Source: an uncultured Oscillibacter sp. (GTDB lineage Bacteria > Bacillota > Clostridia > Oscillospirales > Oscillospiraceae). From it: a DNA stretch of 64,000 nt. The stretch is taken from NCBI GenBank assembly GCA_947365245.1, contig CANAWG010000007.1, forward strand, positions 59,656-123,655, given 5' to 3'. Below the pieces are notes generated by a model, which did no database searches, was not told the origin of the DNA, and worked only from the letters and a program-made list of their open reading frames with translations. Each line of letters begins with the position of its first letter. The stretch's first letter is position 1. This document shows, piece by piece, positions 61,552 to 64,000 of this stretch. The position numbers and the translations under genes were made by a program.

Positions 61552-62403
61552 TTACGATTTTCCGCCGCCGTCTTTCCGCAGGCTCATGATGGTGCCGTTG
61601 AGCTCCGCCCCCATAATCAGCACCACGGAGCTCATGTAGAGCCAGATCATCAGTGCGATCACCGTGCCGATGGAGCCGTAGAGCAGGGAGTAGTTGGCGA
61701 TGTTGTCCACGTAGAAGGCGTACAGCCAGCTGACGGCCATCCACGCCGCCAGGGCCGCCAGCGTGCCGGGCCAGATGTCCCGCCAGGGCTGGCGGCTGTC
61801 CTGGGCCAGGGCGTAGAGGAGGAACAGGGCGAAGTAGCACACCACCGCCACCGCCGGGAACCGCAGCCGCGCCCAGGTGGCGGCGAAGAAAGCCGGCAGA
61901 TGGAAGTGGTCCACGGCGTAGCCCAGCACCCGCTCGCCCACGGTCATCAGCGCCAGGGCGGCGGCGATGGTGAGGATTAAAAGCACGGTGTAGAGCAGGG
62001 TCTTCAGCACATGGCGTACCGGCCCCCTGGGGGGGCCCAGGTGGTAGGCCGTCCGCACGGAGCGCATCAGGGAGTTGGTGGCCCGCATGGGGAAGTAGAC
62101 GGAGAACACCAGCCCGAAGACCATCAGCTGGAGGTTGGGATTCCGGCTGACGTAGGTGAGGTAGACCTCAATGAGGTCCACCACCCCCCGGGGCAGGATC
62201 TCCCCCAGGGCCAGCAGGATGCCCGCCACGTCCAGCCGCAGCAGGCCCAGCAGGGCGCTGATGAAAATCAAAAAGGGAAAGATCATGAAGAGCAGGTAGA
62301 ACGCCAGCGCGGCGCTCTGGATGCCCACGCTGTGCCGCAGGTATCGCTGGACCATGAGATAGATCCCGCGGAAAAAGGGGCCCCGGGGCAGCTTCAGCTC
62401 CAT
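61552..62403 (-). CDS. YihY/BrkB family membrane protein
   Basis: The product has 283 residues. The ATG at 62403 gives the family N-terminus (GIYLMVQRYLRHSVGIQSAALAFYLLFMIFPFLIFISALL). Six transmembrane segments. It carries YVDNIANYSLLYGSIGTVIALMIWLYMSSVVLIMGAELN near the end, the YihY signature. The function is uncertain; the old ribonuclease BN label is an error in the family. Confidence 0.9.
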   Translation of the reverse strand: MELKLPRGPFFRGIYLMVQRYLRHSVGIQSAALAFYLLFMIFPFLIFISALLGLLRLDVAGILLALGEILPRGVVDLIEVYLTYVSRNPNLQLMVFGLVFSVYFPMRATNSLMRSVRTAYHLGPPRGPVRHVLKTLLYTVLLILTIAAALALMTVGERVLGYAVDHFHLPAFFAATWARLRFPAVAVVCYFALFLLYALAQDSRQPWRDIWPGTLAALAAWMAVSWLYAFYVDNIANYSLLYGSIGTVIALMIWLYMSSVVLIMGAELNGTIMSLRKDGGGKS

Positions 62404-62450
62404 GGAAAACACCGCCTTTTCTGAATTGGGGTGGGGGGAGGGGGCGCGCC

Positions 62451-62786
62451 TCACTCCCAGGTGCTCCAGACCTCCGGACAGTACCCCACCGTGGCCTCTT
62501 TCCCGTTGCGGACGATGGGGGCCTTGATCAGCTCCGGGTGCTCTAAGAGCTTCTCCTCCTGGGCGTCGGGGGTGATGTAGGCCATGAAGAGATCCTCGTA
62601 TGCCCGGCAGCTTGTGTTTACCAGGGCGGAAAATCCAACTTTCTGCTTGACGGATTGGTACTCCCGGGGGGATAATCCCTTTGTGGGCAGGTCGATGTAC
62701 TGGAACTTGATGCGGCGCTCCTTGAACCACCGCTCCGCCTTCTTGCTGTCAAAGGACTTGGACGAGCCGAAAATCTGAATGTTCAT
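62451..62786 (-). CDS. ArsC/Spx-like thioredoxin-fold protein lacking the catalytic cysteine
   Basis: The product has 111 residues, starting at ATG 62786 after AGAGGAGACTACCCC. The fold matches ArsC/Spx (RWFKERRIKFQYIDLPTKGLSPREY, then IKAPIVRNGKEATVGYCPE). The N-terminal active-site position reads FGSSKSFDS in place of the usual C-x2-C or CxxS motif, so no redox cysteine is present there. It may act as a binding protein only, or use another residue. Confidence 0.82.
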   Translation of the reverse strand: MNIQIFGSSKSFDSKKAERWFKERRIKFQYIDLPTKGLSPREYQSVKQKVGFSALVNTSCRAYEDLFMAYITPDAQEEKLLEHPELIKAPIVRNGKEATVGYCPEVWSTWE

Positions 62787-62828
62787 GGGGTAGTCTCCTC
62801 TATTTTAATACTGCCGGAGGTGTTTTTT

Positions 62829-63545
62829 ATGACGGAATCTGTCAAAAAGCTCAAGGGTTGGGTGGACGACGCCCAGCGCATCGTGTTCTTCGGCGGGGCC
62901 GGGGTCTCCACGGAGTCCGGCATCCCGGACTTCCGCAGCACCGGGGGGCTGTACCACCAGGAGTGGGCCTATCCGCCTGAGGTGATTTTAAGCCATACTT
63001 TCTACAAAAGCAACCCCGAAGAGTTTTTCCGCTTCTACCGGGCCAAGATGCTCATTCCCGACGCAAAGCCCAACGCCGCCCATAAAAAGCTGGCGGAGTG
63101 GGAGGCTCAGGGAAAGCTCACCGCTATTGTCACCCAGAACATCGACGGCCTCCACCAGGCCGCCGGCAGCAGGGCCGTCTACGAGCTCCACGGCAGCGTC
63201 CACCGGAACTACTGCGAGAGGTGCCGGAAGTTCCACGACCTGGACTTCATCCTCCACAGCCAAGGGGTGCCCCGGTGCGCCTGCGGCGGCACGGTGAAGC
63301 CGGACGTGGTGCTCTACGAGGAGGGGCTGGACCAGGACGTCTTAAACGGCGCCGTCCGGGCCATCGCGTCGGCGGATCTGCTGATCATCGGCGGCACGTC
63401 GCTGAACGTCTACCCCGCCGCGGGGCTCATCAACTACTACCGGGGCGGGCGGCTGGCGCTCATCAACAAGTCCGCCGTGGCCCGGGACCTGGACGCGGGG
63501 CTGGTGATTACCGATCCCATCGGCGAGGTGCTGGACCAGCTGTGA
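62829..63545 (+). CDS. NAD-dependent protein deacylase (sirtuin)
   Basis: The product has 238 residues. The ATG at 62829 follows GGAGGTGTTTTTT. It shows GAGVSTESGIPDFRS (about 24-38), TQNIDGLH (about 101-108), the catalytic histidine in ELHGSV (about 118-123), the zinc cysteines CERCRKF and CACGG (about 129-153), and GTSLNVYPAAG (about 190-200). It removes acetyl or other acyl groups from lysines. It is class U/CobB-like. Confidence 0.95.
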   Translation: MTESVKKLKGWVDDAQRIVFFGGAGVSTESGIPDFRSTGGLYHQEWAYPPEVILSHTFYKSNPEEFFRFYRAKMLIPDAKPNAAHKKLAEWEAQGKLTAIVTQNIDGLHQAAGSRAVYELHGSVHRNYCERCRKFHDLDFILHSQGVPRCACGGTVKPDVVLYEEGLDQDVLNGAVRAIASADLLIIGGTSLNVYPAAGLINYYRGGRLALINKSAVARDLDAGLVITDPIGEVLDQL

Positions 63546-63550
63546 GGATC

Positions 63551-63588
63551 TCCCCCGCCGGCGTCCTCCGGCGGGGGAAATTTTTTCG
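63551..63588 (+). terminator. Terminator of the sirtuin gene
   Basis: TCCCCCGCCGG, loop CGTCCT, CCGGCGGGGGA, then AATTTTTT. Confidence 0.85.
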
Positions 63589-63607
63589 GAAAATGGGGAA
63601 ATGGAGG

Positions 63608-63636
63608 TTGACAAGCGGGAAAGTTCTGGCTATAAT
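63608..63636 (+). promoter_or_regulatory. tRNA-Leu array promoter
   Basis: TTGACA (63608-63613), 17-bp spacer, TATAAT (63631-63636): a perfect consensus, 32 bp upstream of the first tRNA. Confidence 0.9.
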
Positions 63637-63667
63637 AATCAAGCAGTCTTTTCCGGGGAGCAGATTT

Positions 63668-63753
63668 GCGGCTGTGCTGGAACTGGTAGACAGGCCAGCT
63701 TGAGGTGCTGGTGTCGTATCGACGTGTGGGTTCAAGTCCCGTCAGCCGCACCA
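63668..63753 (+). tRNA. tRNA-Leu (anticodon GAG)
   Basis: An 86-nt cloverleaf with acceptor GCGGCTG/CAGCCGC, anticodon loop TTGAGGT, a long variable arm typical of class II tRNAs, T-loop GGTTCAAGTCCC and an encoded CCA end. Confidence 0.95.
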
Positions 63754-63781
63754 ACGTCTTTCCCAAAGGACGAAACACCAT

Positions 63782-63869
63782 GCGCGAGTGGTGGAATTGG
63801 CAGACTCGCTAGATTCAGGTTCTAGTGTCCTTTACGGACGTGCGGGTTCAAGTCCCGCCTCGCGCACCA
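63782..63869 (+). tRNA. tRNA-Leu (anticodon CAG), first copy
   Basis: An 88-nt class II tRNA with acceptor GCGCGAG/CTCGCGC, anticodon loop TTCAGGT, long variable arm and an encoded CCA end. Confidence 0.95.
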
Positions 63870-63877
63870 GAGGAGCC

Positions 63878-63912
63878 CCTGCCGGGGAGTGAAGTCCCCG
63901 GCAGGTTCCTTT
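63878..63912 (+). terminator. Hairpin between tRNA genes
   Basis: CCTGCCGGGGA, loop GTGAAG, TCCCCGGCAGG, then TTCCTTT. A possible terminator within the array. Confidence 0.6.
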
Positions 63913-63945
63913 CCCCCGTGAAAGGGGTTCAATTGCATACTGTAC

Positions 63946-64000
63946 GCGCGAGTGGTGGAATTGGCAGACTCGCTAGATTCAGGTTCTAGTGTCCTTTACG
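63946..64000 (+). tRNA. tRNA-Leu (anticodon CAG), second copy, cut by window edge
   Basis: The visible 55 nt are identical to the first 55 nt of the tRNA at 63782-63869, so this is a tandem duplicate that continues past the window. Confidence 0.9.

Overview
The window is GC-rich DNA from a spore-forming Firmicute, most likely an Oscillospiraceae (Clostridium cluster IV) gut anaerobe. I infer this from sporulation and germination genes (yqfC, yqfD, a ylbJ-like gene, a gerA-type gene, a LysM-GH18 spore cortex-type hydrolase), S-layer homology proteins, RecD2, MBOAT/DHHW/DUF4358 genes and the codon style. No ribosomal RNA or complete prophage is present, so the exact genus cannot be fixed from the sequence alone.

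Layout. 1-7.2 kb: the start of an xdhC-like gene, an odd protein built from two degenerate tyrosine-recombinase-like halves plus winged helices, a very large SLH surface protein and a lone phage-tail-like gene. 7.25-7.84 kb: two tandem copies of a compact module in which a 25-27 residue peptide gene faces a small RNA with a perfect consensus promoter; this looks like a type I toxin-antitoxin arrangement. 7.9-13.5 kb (minus strand): recD2, a small membrane protein, then ybeY, phoH, yqfD, yqfC. 13.8-23.9 kb: mixed housekeeping and sporulation genes (ylbJ-like, deoC, an MBL hydrolase, an SLH-serine protease, HAD, ZIP, LysM-GH18, WYL regulator), separated by several miniature inverted-repeat elements and one apparent 1-kb insertion nested inside such an element.

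24.1-35.1 kb: an amino-sugar locus: galE, a nucleotidyltransferase, a NahK-like kinase, an AraC/PocR regulator, an ABC sugar transporter (binding protein and two permeases), nagB, nagA and an MsmK/UgpC-type ATPase. Together they would import an N-acetylhexosamine-containing sugar and feed it either to fructose-6-phosphate through NagA and NagB or to UDP-sugars through the kinase, nucleotidyltransferase and GalE. 35.4-41.8 kb: a gerA-type gene, a ferredoxin, an orphan transcript, gapA facing a LacI-type regulator that shares operator-like repeats with it, fumC, and an XRE regulator divergent from a 55-residue protein across paired palindromes.

42.5-51.8 kb: a nearly complete arginine pathway (argG, argH, a lipoprotein, argC, argJ, argB, argD, argF) behind an ARG-box promoter and interrupted by two inverted copies of one intergenic repeat. 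52-63.5 kb: DHHW/MBOAT/DUF4358 surface acyl-transfer genes, a threonine aldolase-like enzyme, a DUF3169 membrane protein with an XRE regulator behind three identical operators, an AI-2E family transporter, a gamma-carbonic anhydrase-like protein, an M29 aminopeptidase, a YihY protein, an ArsC/Spx-like protein and a sirtuin. 63.6-64 kb: a tRNA-Leu array that runs off the right edge.

All assignments come from reading the sequence. No database search was run, and similarity statements rest on recalled family motifs.
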